From the NCBI GenBank assembly GCA_964440915.1, contig CAYTTV010000005.1, positions 1 through 64,000 on the forward strand: a stretch of 64,000 nt of DNA, read 5' to 3'. Of the stretch, positions 36,838 to 45,634 are shown one piece after another. The translations under genes were made by a program, and so were the position numbers. Positions within the stretch are counted from its first letter, which is position 1. Each line of letters begins with the position of its first letter. The stretch is from CAMPJM01 sp964440915. Its GTDB lineage: Bacteria > Bacteroidota > Bacteroidia > Cytophagales > Cyclobacteriaceae. The notes beneath the pieces are model-generated. The model did no database searches, was not told the DNA's origin, and saw only the letters and a program-made list of their open reading frames with translations.

Positions 36838-38331
36838 ATGAAAAGCACATATAAATTATTGATTCTATTTGGATTTATCGTTATGGGTTCATGTGAACTC
36901 AACGAAGAGCCTTATGGCTTCTATTCCAAAGATAACTTTTATAAGACCCCAGGCGACGCTGAAGCCGCTATAAGCTATGCGTACGATGCCCTGACTTTCT
37001 TGGAATATTCTAGGGCTATATTTTATGTAGGAGATTTTCCTACAGACGAAGCCTTTCCAAAGTCGGACGAGGGAATTGATGGTGTAGGGTTGGTAAACTG
37101 GGACGTGGCCAATTTCAAAACCAATGGCATGTTGAAAAACTTTTTCAAATATGCTTATATCGCTATCAATAGATCAAACTCGGTTCTTGATAACATTCCT
37201 AATGCGGAATTTTCTGAGGAACTAAAAAACAAGTATCTGGGAGAAGCTTATTTCCTAAGGGCCTGGAACTATTTTAATTTGGCTCGGAATTTTGGATTGG
37301 TTCCGATTCATACGACTACAGTTGTAACGTTAGAGCAAACTTCTGCCCCAATGGCAAGCAGCTTGGATGAAGTGTATGACCTTATCCTTGCCGACTGTAG
37401 AAAAGCCATTGAGCTGTTGGATATAGAGCGTGGTTTAGGTCGTGCTGACAAAGTAGCAGCTCAATCTTTAGCCGCTAAGGTTTATTTGACGATAGCTTCT
37501 TCTAAAGAAAACAATGTTCCTGTATTCAATTCCATGAGTAGAGATGTGACCACTATGTATGACAGTGCTGCTTTCTTTGCTAGGGAAGTTGTCCTGAATC
37601 AGAGCGAATATGGCTTTGATGATAACCTGCTTTCTATTTATGATGTGGAAAAACCTTTGGGGAAAGAACATATCTTCTTGATGTCAATGGATAGAAGTGG
37701 TGCCGATGAAGGCGACTACTCTAAAATCTCAAAATTGTTTATCCCTTATATCGCAGGTGGGGATATCTATTTAGATAATGCCAATGGTACTTATACCAAA
37801 TCTCATGACGGATGGAGCGTATTCCAAACCAGAGCTGATTTCTATGACAGTTTTGAGGGCGCAGACCTTAGGAAAACACTACTCTTGGTAGATAAGGTTT
37901 ATAACCAAGCGGGTGATGTGATAGCAGAATATCCAACCAACATGGATTACCCCTTTTCAAGAAAGTACATCGATCCACTTTTTATTGATGACAAGACCAG
38001 TACAAAGCCTTTCCTAATCAGGTTTTCTGATATTGCCTTGGTTTTTGCCGAAGCCGTTGGACCTACAACTGAAGGGTATGCTGCTGTAAACTATATTAGA
38101 AATAGAGCAGGACTTGGCGACCTTCCAGGAGGTTTGTCAGAAAATCAGTTCAGGGAATCCATTTTAGAAGAGCGCAAATATGAACTGGCTTTTGAAGGAA
38201 ATAGGCTTTATGATTTAAGAAGATTTAATAAAGTTGCAGAGGTTGTGCCTGCTGCTGCAGGGTTGTCCGCCGAACAGGTGACATTCTATCCAATTCCGCA
38301 ATCGGAGTTAGATCTGAACCAAGGTTTATAA
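36838..38331 (+). CDS. SusD/RagB-family glycan-binding lipoprotein
   Basis: The 497-residue lipoprotein has a lipobox MGSC (Cys19). The N-terminal SusD-like region has YKTPGDAEAAISYAYDAL. TPR-like helices (LGEAYFLRAWNYFNLARNFG) follow, and the C-terminal RagB/SusD domain has ILEERKYELAFEGNRLYDLRRF, a near-invariant family word. It forms the surface lid of the SusC transporter and binds the incoming glycan. Length and C-terminal FYPIPQSELDLN are normal. Confidence 0.94.
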   Translation: MKSTYKLLILFGFIVMGSCELNEEPYGFYSKDNFYKTPGDAEAAISYAYDALTFLEYSRAIFYVGDFPTDEAFPKSDEGIDGVGLVNWDVANFKTNGMLKNFFKYAYIAINRSNSVLDNIPNAEFSEELKNKYLGEAYFLRAWNYFNLARNFGLVPIHTTTVVTLEQTSAPMASSLDEVYDLILADCRKAIELLDIERGLGRADKVAAQSLAAKVYLTIASSKENNVPVFNSMSRDVTTMYDSAAFFAREVVLNQSEYGFDDNLLSIYDVEKPLGKEHIFLMSMDRSGADEGDYSKISKLFIPYIAGGDIYLDNANGTYTKSHDGWSVFQTRADFYDSFEGADLRKTLLLVDKVYNQAGDVIAEYPTNMDYPFSRKYIDPLFIDDKTSTKPFLIRFSDIALVFAEAVGPTTEGYAAVNYIRNRAGLGDLPGGLSENQFRESILEERKYELAFEGNRLYDLRRFNKVAEVVPAAAGLSAEQVTFYPIPQSELDLNQGL

Positions 38332-38351
38332 ATAGCTAAAAGACTAAAATC

Positions 38352-39206
38352 ATGAATAAATTTAAATACTTTCCATTAGTTGCCGCAATGTTGCTCTTAT
38401 TCTCCTGCCAGAAAGATCCTTTGGAAGATATTGAGTCAGGTGACTGGAACCATGAAAGAAATGTACTTTCGATTAACGTGCAAAACCAAATAGGGCCAGC
38501 AGCAATTACTCGCAATGAGTCTACCCAAAAGATCACAGTTTATGTAGATCCGGATGGTTTGGATTATGCTGCGGTTAAAATTAACTCTTTGATACTTTCT
38601 TATAAGGCTACCGCAGATGTAGAAGAAGGAGGTACACTTAATTTCGATAACCCGGAATATAAATCGCAGATTACGGTTACTTCGCAGACAGGGCGAAGCC
38701 TTACTTGGGATATTATATTAGAACCTTATGAGTGGTTTTATGTCAATGAGTGGAAAATAAAAGAGCAGCGGATTTTTGTCAGCCAAGAATGGGGTAGTGC
38801 CTGGGATGAAGACATCACGGGTGTTATAGCAGATGCTGCCAAGGAAATGGACAATACCATTGAGATAATTAAAGATGGGATTCGGGATGGCAGGCCTTAC
38901 GGCCGCATTATCAACGGCTCTGGAGAGGATGGAGAATATGGATCATTTAAACTCTCGGAGGATGTGGACCTCAATCCTAAATTGAGGCATCTGATCCCTA
39001 TAGGAGAATCAGATTGGGAAATCAATCTTGATACCAATGTTATGACGATTTCTAAAGATGGAGCTACTTCTTCAGCCAAAGTCACTAAAGAAGGGGATGG
39101 CGTTAGACTTGAATACGCTTTGCAAACGCATGATCCAAGATGGGATTATGGTGCCTATGATAACTACTGGGCATGGTCCTATAAATATCATATCGATTTA
39201 GAGTAG
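38352..39206 (+). CDS. SusE/SusF-position surface lipoprotein of the mannan operon
   Basis: The 284-residue lipoprotein has lipobox LFSC (Cys19). The first half is a beta-sandwich (about 25-125, INVQNQIGPAAITRNES to TWDIILEP) like DUF5018-type modules. A second, Asp- and Trp-rich beta domain follows. It is the third gene of the operon, 20 bp after susD, where surface glycan-binding proteins normally sit. Sequence similarity to SusE is not evident, so the role is assigned from position. The transcript is closed by the hairpin at 39218-39242. Confidence 0.65.
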   Translation: MNKFKYFPLVAAMLLLFSCQKDPLEDIESGDWNHERNVLSINVQNQIGPAAITRNESTQKITVYVDPDGLDYAAVKINSLILSYKATADVEEGGTLNFDNPEYKSQITVTSQTGRSLTWDIILEPYEWFYVNEWKIKEQRIFVSQEWGSAWDEDITGVIADAAKEMDNTIEIIKDGIRDGRPYGRIINGSGEDGEYGSFKLSEDVDLNPKLRHLIPIGESDWEINLDTNVMTISKDGATSSAKVTKEGDGVRLEYALQTHDPRWDYGAYDNYWAWSYKYHIDLE

Positions 39207-39217
39207 CATTTAATAAA

Positions 39218-39242
39218 TTGGGGAGGATATTGGCCTCCCCAA
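39218..39242 (+). terminator. Terminator of the susCD operon
   Basis: A perfect 9-bp stem TTGGGGAGG / CCTCCCCAA with a 7-nt loop is followed by CTTTTCC, 11 bp after the stop codon. It separates susCD and the lipoprotein gene from the next mannanase gene, or attenuates read-through into it. Confidence 0.7.
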
Positions 39243-39349
39243 CTTTTCCTCCTCCAAATGGAGTTTAACAATTCAATTCAATCATTTGTGAATTCAGTGT
39301 GTTTAAATGGACTTCTGGATTGCATTGTTTGGAACTAATTACACTTCTC

Positions 39350-40552
39350 ATGAAAAAAACATACCTATTTATCTTGCTATTTTCCTTCTGGGGATTTTCT
39401 TGCTCATCTGATGATACGGTGGAGGCCGACCCGGATGATGATAAAAATGAACCAGAAGAAATAGTATTGCAACTGGTCGATAAAAATGCTACGGCAGAAA
39501 CAAAGGCACTTTATTCCCAATTGTGGAAAACACAGTCAGTGGGCACCATGTTTGGCCATCACGAAAGCCTGGCCTATGGAAGAAGCTGGAAAGATGAGGC
39601 CGGAAGGTCAGACGTAAAAGAAATTGTAGGCGATTATCCGGCAGTATATTCTTCTGACTTCTCAAAGGTAGAGCAGGGGCATGATACCAACATCAACGGC
39701 GTAAGTTTCGAGACCGTACGCAGTACAATGCAGGAAGCACGCAGGAGAGGAGAGGTAATCACCATGTGTTGGCATGTGGACAATCCGTTGACAGGTGGCG
39801 ATTCTTGGGACAATTCAAGCAATCAGGTGGCAAAAGAGATCCTTACAGAAGGTAGCGAAATCAACATCAAGTTTAAGGCTTGGTTGGATAATATCGCTGC
39901 GTTTAATGCTACGTTAACGGATGATAATGGCCATCTAATTCCTATTATTTTCCGACCATTTCATGAACATACACAGACATGGTCATGGTGGGGAAGAAGT
40001 GCCACCACGCAACAAGAATTTATTGCGCTTTGGAAATTCACAGTAGATTACTTAAGGGATACAAAAGGCGTGCATAATTTTATTTATGCCATTTCTCCAC
40101 AAATGGACAGCCCATTGTCCAAAAATGATTTGCTGTTTCGTTACCCAGGCGATGACTATGTGGACTTCTTGGGCATGGACTGTTATCATGGCACCAACAC
40201 GGCTGCTTTCATGCAGAACCTGCGCAACCTGGCATTGCTATCTCAGGAAAAAAAGAAGCCGAGTGGCGTGACGGAGACAGGTATAGAAGGCATCAGAAAA
40301 GGAGATGGCAGCGAGTATGCAGACTACTGGACGAAAGAAATGCTGACACCGTTTATAGGAAGAAAAGTAAGCATGGTGGTGATGTGGAGAAATCAGTACG
40401 ATCCTTCTGGAAGCGGTCACCATTTTTATGGCCCGTGGGCGGGACATAGCTCTGCGGCTGATTTTGTTAAATTTTACGAAAGCCCAATTACACTGTTCAG
40501 CAACGATCTTCCAGACATGTATACCATGGCAGAAGGCGTGATAGTAGAATAG
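39350..40552 (+). CDS. GH26 beta-mannanase lipoprotein
   Basis: The 400-residue lipoprotein starts at the ATG at 39350, which opens MKKTYLFILLFSFWGFSC (acylated Cys at 18); a GTG at 39299 would hide this signal. An acidic linker of about 25 residues leads to a GH26 barrel with FGHHESLAYG, FRPFHEHTQTWSWWG (acid/base E206) and GVTETGIEG (nucleophile E309). It belongs to a GH26 branch different from the two FRPLHEMNQG proteins. It resembles the surface or periplasmic mannanases that release mannobiose in Bacteroides loci, although exo or endo action cannot be decided. No copy of the paired operator precedes it. Confidence 0.9.
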   Translation: MKKTYLFILLFSFWGFSCSSDDTVEADPDDDKNEPEEIVLQLVDKNATAETKALYSQLWKTQSVGTMFGHHESLAYGRSWKDEAGRSDVKEIVGDYPAVYSSDFSKVEQGHDTNINGVSFETVRSTMQEARRRGEVITMCWHVDNPLTGGDSWDNSSNQVAKEILTEGSEINIKFKAWLDNIAAFNATLTDDNGHLIPIIFRPFHEHTQTWSWWGRSATTQQEFIALWKFTVDYLRDTKGVHNFIYAISPQMDSPLSKNDLLFRYPGDDYVDFLGMDCYHGTNTAAFMQNLRNLALLSQEKKKPSGVTETGIEGIRKGDGSEYADYWTKEMLTPFIGRKVSMVVMWRNQYDPSGSGHHFYGPWAGHSSAADFVKFYESPITLFSNDLPDMYTMAEGVIVE

Positions 40553-40567
40553 ATTGATAGATTATGT

Positions 40568-40626
40568 AAGGTAGCAGGGTCGAATACCGCCCAACGAATC
40601 AGCGGTTCTCGACCTGTGCCTACCTT
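40568..40626. other. Long imperfect hairpin between the GH26 lipoprotein and symporter genes
   Basis: The arms run from AAGGTAGCAGGGTCGA...CCGC (40568-40590) to GCGGTTCTCGACCTG...ACCTT (40602-40626). About 20 base pairs are possible with small bulges and an 11-nt loop. No T-run follows, so it is not a standard terminator; RNA processing or stabilisation is possible. Confidence 0.55.
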
Positions 40627-40722
40627 CAAAAGTTCCTCCTGCATTGGGCTACTCTCAAGTTGGCCATTGGATGCCTTTCTAATGTAAGTGAGATGCTCCA
40701 TTTATAAATAAACTACAACAAT

Positions 40723-42573
40723 ATGAATTTGAGTTGGATTGACGGTGCAATCATTGCCGTCTACTTGATCGGGATTGCCCTTATTGGATTATGGCAGAAG
40801 AATAAAGCCAAAGAAAGCAAAGAATCGTATATGTTGGGAGGTAATTCCTTGCCATGGTATGCCCTTGGTCTTTCCAATGCATCTGGCATGTTTGATATCT
40901 CCGGCACCATGTGGATGGTGATGCTGGCATTTGTGTATGGGTTGAAAAGTATTTGGATTCCTTGGTTATGGCCATCCTTCAACCAGATATTCCTCATGAT
41001 ATTCCTGGCGGCTTGGCTTAGGAGGTCTAATGTAATGACTGGGGCTGAGTGGATGTCCACACGGTTTGGAATCGGCAAAGGTACCGGTAAATCCCACGCG
41101 ATAGTCGTCGTTTTTGCTTTGATAAGTTGTTTAGGATTTTTGGCTTATGGATTTATTGGGTTGGGTAAATTTATTGAAGTGTTTATTCCTTGGTCTGCAG
41201 TACAACCTTATATGCCGTTTACGCTGAGTGCTGAATTTGTGCCCCATTTTTATGGGCTATTATTTACCCTTTTTGCTGTCTTTTATTCGGTTATTGGGGG
41301 CATGGCCAGCATTGTATGGGCCGATGTGCTCCAGTTTACTATCATGACAGTTGGCGCTATTGCCATTGGCATTATCGCTATGGTAAATTTAAATGGCAGC
41401 ACACTGAATGTTCCTGAAGAATGGCACACACCTTTTTTTGGAATGCACCTTAATTTGGACTGGTCAGGAATCATAGCAGGAGTGAATGAGAAAATTGCAT
41501 CTGACGGTTTTTCACTTTTCAGCATATTCTTTTCTATGATGCTTTTCAAGGGCATACTGGCCAGCTTAGCAGGTCCTACCCCAAATTATGATATGCAGAA
41601 AATTCTTTCTACACGCTCTCCACAAGATGCCGCTAAAATGAGTGGATTTGTTTCGGTTGTGTTGATTCCTACCCGCTACATGATGATTATTGGATTTGCG
41701 GTATTGGCTCTGCTGAATTTCGAGGCTTTAGGATTGCATGCTGGGGATAATATAGATTTTGAACAGATATTGCCGGCTTCACTGGTAGCTTTTGCACCAG
41801 TTGGGCTTTTAGGGCTTATATTGGCTGGCTTGTTGGCATCCTTCATCGGAACATTTGCAGGTACGCTCAATGCGGCTCAAGCTTATTTGGTCGTTGACAT
41901 CTACTTAAAGTACCTTAATCCTAAAGCCAGTAACAAGAAAATTGCCTATGTAAATTATGCTACGGGCATCATCGTAGTATTGATCAGCGTGGTGTTGGGC
42001 TTCTTTGCCAAGGACGTGAATACCTTGCTACAGTGGATCGTGTCAGGTCTTTATGGAGGATACATTGCTTCCAATGTTTTGAAATGGTATTGGTGGAGGT
42101 TCAATAGCAATGGCTTCTTCTGGGGAATGTTGGCCGGAATAGTACCAGCACTTATTTTCCCGTATATATTTGATGGCTTAGCCTTATATTATTTTCCTTT
42201 GATTCTTGTGATTTCTCTAGCGGGCAGCTTAATAGGCACATATTCTGCTCCACCTACCGACATAGAAGTATTAAAGCGATTTTATAAAAATGTACGACCA
42301 TGGGGTTTCTGGAAGCCTATCCGAGATATGGTCAAGCAAGAAGATCCTACTATTGAAGAAAATAAGAACTTTTGGAGAGATAGTGGAAATGTGGTTTTAG
42401 GTGTAATTGGCCAATTGGGACTCACGCTACTTCCGATATATCTTGTTCTTTTCATGTTCAATGAGCTGATTGTGACCATTGTTGTCCTAATGATCATCGG
42501 GTTTATACTGAAAAAGACTTGGTGGGACCGGCTTTCTATAGATAATGGAGAAGCACAGGGGAATAATAGATAA
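40723..42573 (+). CDS. Sodium:solute symporter (SSS family), likely for mannan-derived sugar
   Basis: The 616-residue inner-membrane protein has 13 or more helices in the LeuT-like SSS order. The first helix starts IDGAIIAVYLIGIALIGLW. It then has GGNSLPWYALGLSNASGMFDISG, which is the sodium-site region, VIGGMASIVWADVLQF and the LLASFIGTFAGTLNAAQAYLVVD segment. A C-terminal extension has two more helices. SSS members carry sugars, amino acids or vitamins with Na+. The position between a mannanase and a mannosylglucose phosphorylase points to uptake of a small manno-oligosaccharide. Confidence 0.88.
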   Translation: MNLSWIDGAIIAVYLIGIALIGLWQKNKAKESKESYMLGGNSLPWYALGLSNASGMFDISGTMWMVMLAFVYGLKSIWIPWLWPSFNQIFLMIFLAAWLRRSNVMTGAEWMSTRFGIGKGTGKSHAIVVVFALISCLGFLAYGFIGLGKFIEVFIPWSAVQPYMPFTLSAEFVPHFYGLLFTLFAVFYSVIGGMASIVWADVLQFTIMTVGAIAIGIIAMVNLNGSTLNVPEEWHTPFFGMHLNLDWSGIIAGVNEKIASDGFSLFSIFFSMMLFKGILASLAGPTPNYDMQKILSTRSPQDAAKMSGFVSVVLIPTRYMMIIGFAVLALLNFEALGLHAGDNIDFEQILPASLVAFAPVGLLGLILAGLLASFIGTFAGTLNAAQAYLVVDIYLKYLNPKASNKKIAYVNYATGIIVVLISVVLGFFAKDVNTLLQWIVSGLYGGYIASNVLKWYWWRFNSNGFFWGMLAGIVPALIFPYIFDGLALYYFPLILVISLAGSLIGTYSAPPTDIEVLKRFYKNVRPWGFWKPIRDMVKQEDPTIEENKNFWRDSGNVVLGVIGQLGLTLLPIYLVLFMFNELIVTIVVLMIIGFILKKTWWDRLSIDNGEAQGNNR

Positions 42574-42582
42574 CAGATTTTA

Positions 42583-42650
42583 CGACATCAGACTTTAGAC
42601 ATTTGGAAGTTCAACCAAGTAGGCAAAGGGCAATTGACAATACGCAAGGG
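42583..42650 (-). repeat. Inverted, diverged copy of the 31337-31400 intergenic repeat
   Basis: Read on the minus strand, it gives CCCTTGCGTATTGTCAATTG followed by GCCCTTTGCCTA and later GTCTAAAGTCTGATGTCG. This aligns with 31337-31400, apart from a gap of a few bases. It lies in the 286-bp gap between the symporter and GH130 genes; the rest of that gap shows no recognised site. Confidence 0.6.
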
Positions 42651-42859
42651 GAATCTCCTACTTCGAAGCAGAAATCGAATATGTTATATGGGAGACATTA
42701 GAAAAATCTGCAAAGGGAATTGGCAACAAGCAAGGAAAAATGCTCCCCGGCTTGTCATCCAGTAGGGAACTTGTTGGATAGTAGCAGAAAAGATAGGATA
42801 GAAGCAGCATCCTTTGCGTCAAAAAGTAAGCAGTAATTAAAAGATAATATTATAAAAGA

Positions 42860-44035
42860 ATGAAAGAACAATTTGAGAAAAGGCTGAAAGAGATTAACAA
42901 TGTGCACCAAGCCTTGGTGCTCAGGAAGAATTCACCTCAAGAGGAAGTAGGCAATGGCATATTTCAGCGTTACAAATATCCGGTGCTGACGGCTGCGCAT
43001 GCGCCTGTATTCTGGCGATATGATTTAAACAAAAGTACCAATCCCTATTTGATGGAAAGGTTTGGTATCAATGCGGTGTTCAATGCGGGGGCAATAAAGT
43101 TCAATGGAGAATATATTGTAGCAGCACGGGTAGAAGGAGCCGATAGAAAATCCTTTTTTGCACTGGCAAAAAGCCCTAATGGAATAGACCAGTTCAAGTT
43201 TGACGACTATCCTTTGTTGATCGATGAAACCAACGATCCTGATATCAATGTGTATGACATGCGCCTTACCAAACATGAAGATGGTTGGATATATGGTTTG
43301 TTCTGTACAGAAAGGAAAGATCCTGCAGCTCAGCCTGGCAATGAGTCTGACGCCATCGCTCAATGTGGTATTGTAAGAACAAAGGATATGAAAAGCTGGG
43401 AAAGGTTGCCTGACCTTAAAACGCCGTCACCGCAACAGCGTAACGTGGTTTTACATCCAGAATATGTCGATGGCAAATATGCTTTTTATACCAGACCGCA
43501 GGATGGTTTTATTGAAGCAGGATCTGGTGGGGGAATAGGGATGGGCTTTGCTGACGACATAACTAGTGCGGTAATTGACAAGGAAGTGATCGTCCACCAG
43601 AAAAAATACCATACTGTTTTTGAAGTAAAGAATGGACAAGGTCCCGCTCCTATTAAAACAGAAAATGGATGGTTGCATTTAGCGCACGGTGTCCGCAATA
43701 CGGCTGCTGGGTTACGTTATGTGCTATATGTTTTCATGACCAGTCTTGATGACATCACTAAGGTAATTTATGAGCCCGCAGGATACTTTATGGCACCTGA
43801 AGGAGAAGAGAGAATAGGGGATGTTTCCAATGTGGTTTTTAGCAATGGCTGGATAAAGGACGAAGATGGAAAAGTGTTTATCTATTATGGCTCTTCTGAT
43901 ACTAGGCTGCATGTAGCCACCACCACTGTAGAACAACTTCTAGACTATGCAATGAATACGGCCCAAGACGGCTTGAGGTCAAGAAAGTCTGTGGAGACAT
44001 TACATAACATTATCAGTAAAAATTTAGCGCTGTAA
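42860..44035 (+). CDS. GH130 4-O-beta-D-mannosyl-D-glucose phosphorylase
   Basis: The 391-residue protein without a signal peptide has the length and layout of GH130 subfamily 1. Motifs are FNAGAIKFNGEYIVAARVEG, NVYDMRLTKHEDGW (D133 aligns with the proposed general acid Asp131 of the Bacteroides fragilis enzyme), VLHPEYVDGKYAFYTRPQDG, and an end GWIKDEDGKVFIYYGSSDTRLHVATTT. It should convert mannosyl-glucose and phosphate into mannose 1-phosphate and glucose in the cytoplasm. It is the last gene of the island. The usual partner, cellobiose 2-epimerase, is not in this window. Confidence 0.92.
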   Translation: MKEQFEKRLKEINNVHQALVLRKNSPQEEVGNGIFQRYKYPVLTAAHAPVFWRYDLNKSTNPYLMERFGINAVFNAGAIKFNGEYIVAARVEGADRKSFFALAKSPNGIDQFKFDDYPLLIDETNDPDINVYDMRLTKHEDGWIYGLFCTERKDPAAQPGNESDAIAQCGIVRTKDMKSWERLPDLKTPSPQQRNVVLHPEYVDGKYAFYTRPQDGFIEAGSGGGIGMGFADDITSAVIDKEVIVHQKKYHTVFEVKNGQGPAPIKTENGWLHLAHGVRNTAAGLRYVLYVFMTSLDDITKVIYEPAGYFMAPEGEERIGDVSNVVFSNGWIKDEDGKVFIYYGSSDTRLHVATTTVEQLLDYAMNTAQDGLRSRKSVETLHNIISKNLAL

Positions 44036-44065
44036 GTTTAAATTGAGAGTGAAGTGATCCTGATC

Positions 44066-44095
44066 ATAACGGTGGAGGGGTTCTTCCACCGTTAT
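44066..44095. terminator. Bidirectional terminator between the GH130 and rhodanese-thioredoxin genes
   Basis: A perfect 11-bp stem ATAACGGTGGA / TCCACCGTTAT has an 8-nt loop and is followed by ATTTTATC. It lies between convergent genes. Confidence 0.8.
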
Positions 44096-44101
44096 ATTTT
44101 A

Positions 44102-44821
44102 TCAGAAATCGACGCCAACTTTATTAAAGACTTTTTCAAAATCTTCTAGCTTCATCATGCCGGATTTTCTCCACACTTCTTTCCCATTTTGATAGAGAAT
44201 ATAGGTTGGCATTACACTTACGTTATGGGTTTTCATGAGAGTGGTTTGGCTGCTGCCATCCATTTTGATGATAGGCACTTCTGGGGAGACTTTTGCAGTA
44301 AGCGCTTCCATTACTGGCTCCATTCTTCGACAAGGAGGGCACCAAGATGCACCAAAGTCGACCAAGACCACTGAGGCGGACTGTAACATGGCAGCATAAG
44401 AAGCTGCTGATATTTCTTCTGTCTTTTTAAGGCTTATTTCGGGTTTGTCAGCATGTCGCCAAGCGGTAATCCCACCTTTAAGCTCTACTACTTGAAATCC
44501 TTCTTTTTCCAAAGCTTTTTTGGCGGCGGCACTTCTTCCTCCGCTCAAGCAATAGATATAAACAGGTTCATTGCTGTCCATGGCGGCTATGCGTCGCATA
44601 AACTCCTTATTATCTTGCCAGTTGGCCAACATGGCATTTTCCAAATGGCCCTGATGGTATTCTTCAGGTGTGCGAACATCCAACAACTGTACCTTGTCAT
44701 TTAGACCTTTCTCAAAGGTTGCTACGTCTACGGTTTGGGCTACTGTTAGGCTAGAAGTAATTCCAAACAGGACTGCAAAAGCTAATAATGTATTTACTTT
44801 GATTTTCATATTAGATTTCAA
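44102..44821 (-). CDS. Periplasmic rhodanese-thioredoxin fusion
   Basis: The 239-residue protein has a signal peptide (from M1 or M5, ending SLTVAQ). A rhodanese domain (about 30-125) has LLDVRTPEEYHQGHL and the active-site Cys91 in YIYCLSGGRSAA. A thioredoxin domain (about 138-239) has C161-PPC164 and the cis-Pro in SVMPTYILY. Such a protein could handle persulfide or thiol-disulfide chemistry in the periplasm. It is 108 bp downstream of the cbb3 operon on the same strand, so a part in cytochrome maturation or oxidase assembly is plausible but unproven. Confidence 0.88.
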   Translation of the reverse strand: MKSNMKIKVNTLLAFAVLFGITSSLTVAQTVDVATFEKGLNDKVQLLDVRTPEEYHQGHLENAMLANWQDNKEFMRRIAAMDSNEPVYIYCLSGGRSAAAKKALEKEGFQVVELKGGITAWRHADKPEISLKKTEEISAASYAAMLQSASVVLVDFGASWCPPCRRMEPVMEALTAKVSPEVPIIKMDGSSQTTLMKTHNVSVMPTYILYQNGKEVWRKSGMMKLEDFEKVFNKVGVDF

Positions 44822-44929
44822 ATGGATTTGTAGAAGTGGATCTTATACCTCAACACAACGGAAATATCTTTAATTCCCGTCATCTATCATTCCCTCATTC
44901 ATGCATGCTATAATGCTACCACCAATCTC

Positions 44930-45634
44930 TTAGTGGCAAACTGTAATTTCTACTTCAGGCGTTACAAGTTTTGGACTAATGTATGGAATGCCTAAGGAGA
45001 GTCCTCTAAAGATAAAAAGTAAAGCAATGAGGGCAATGATATATGGAACCAGTTTCTCGATTTTTCTTTTGAATCTGGAAGAAACCAACCTACCAGTCAA
45101 ACTTAAAGTGAGCATCATGGGTATGGTACCAAGACCAAACAGTATCATATACGAAGCGGCACCGTTGATCGATCCTGTGCCCATTGCGCCTGCCAAAGCA
45201 AGATAGACCAATCCGCAAGGCAGTATCCCATTCAGTAGGCCTATCAGAAAAAGGGCGAATCCTCCTTTTCTATGGATAAGTTTTGCAAAGCGTTGTTTTA
45301 TTCTGCCAATCAAAAAAGGTAGTTGGAGCGATTGAGAAAGCTTTCCTGATAAGTTGCCAGGGGCAAATTGTAAGAATAAGATGAGTATTCCTGAGAAGAT
45401 GGACAATCCTTGTTGCCAGCCGGCTAGGTTGAGGCTAAGGCCAAAAAGTCCTACTGTAGCCCCTAGCAGGGCGTATGTAACCACCCGGCCCATATTGTAT
45501 AGGATCCTTCCTGTTGTATATCCCGTGCTATTGCTCCCAGATTTGGGCAAAGCTAACGCAATAGGACCGCACATGCCTATACAATGAAAGCCTCCCATGA
45601 GTCCCATGACCAACGCTGTCCACAAAAGGCTCAT
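44930..45634 (-). CDS. SafE/TauE-like (cytochrome-biogenesis type) membrane protein of the cbb3 operon
   Basis: The 234-residue protein has six membrane helices. It starts LWTALVMGLMGGFHCIGMCGPIALALP with a Cys-x3-Cys pair (HCIGMC) in the first helix, and has NGILPCGLVYLALAGA in the fourth. This is the short DsbD/UreH-like family often annotated as sulfite exporter. It usually sits next to ccoG and fixH and is thought to move copper or reductant for oxidase assembly. Its start overlaps the fixH stop by 4 bp, so translation is coupled. Confidence 0.85.
   Translation of the reverse strand: MSLLWTALVMGLMGGFHCIGMCGPIALALPKSGSNSTGYTTGRILYNMGRVVTYALLGATVGLFGLSLNLAGWQQGLSIFSGILILFLQFAPGNLSGKLSQSLQLPFLIGRIKQRFAKLIHRKGGFALFLIGLLNGILPCGLVYLALAGAMGTGSINGAASYMILFGLGTIPMMLTLSLTGRLVSSRFKRKIEKLVPYIIALIALLFIFRGLSLGIPYISPKLVTPEVEITVCH

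Noticed and set aside
44930..45634. Reading the SafE-like protein as a true sulfite exporter
   Set aside because: The HCIGMC pair and position in a ccoG-fixH operon fit the oxidase-assembly branch better.
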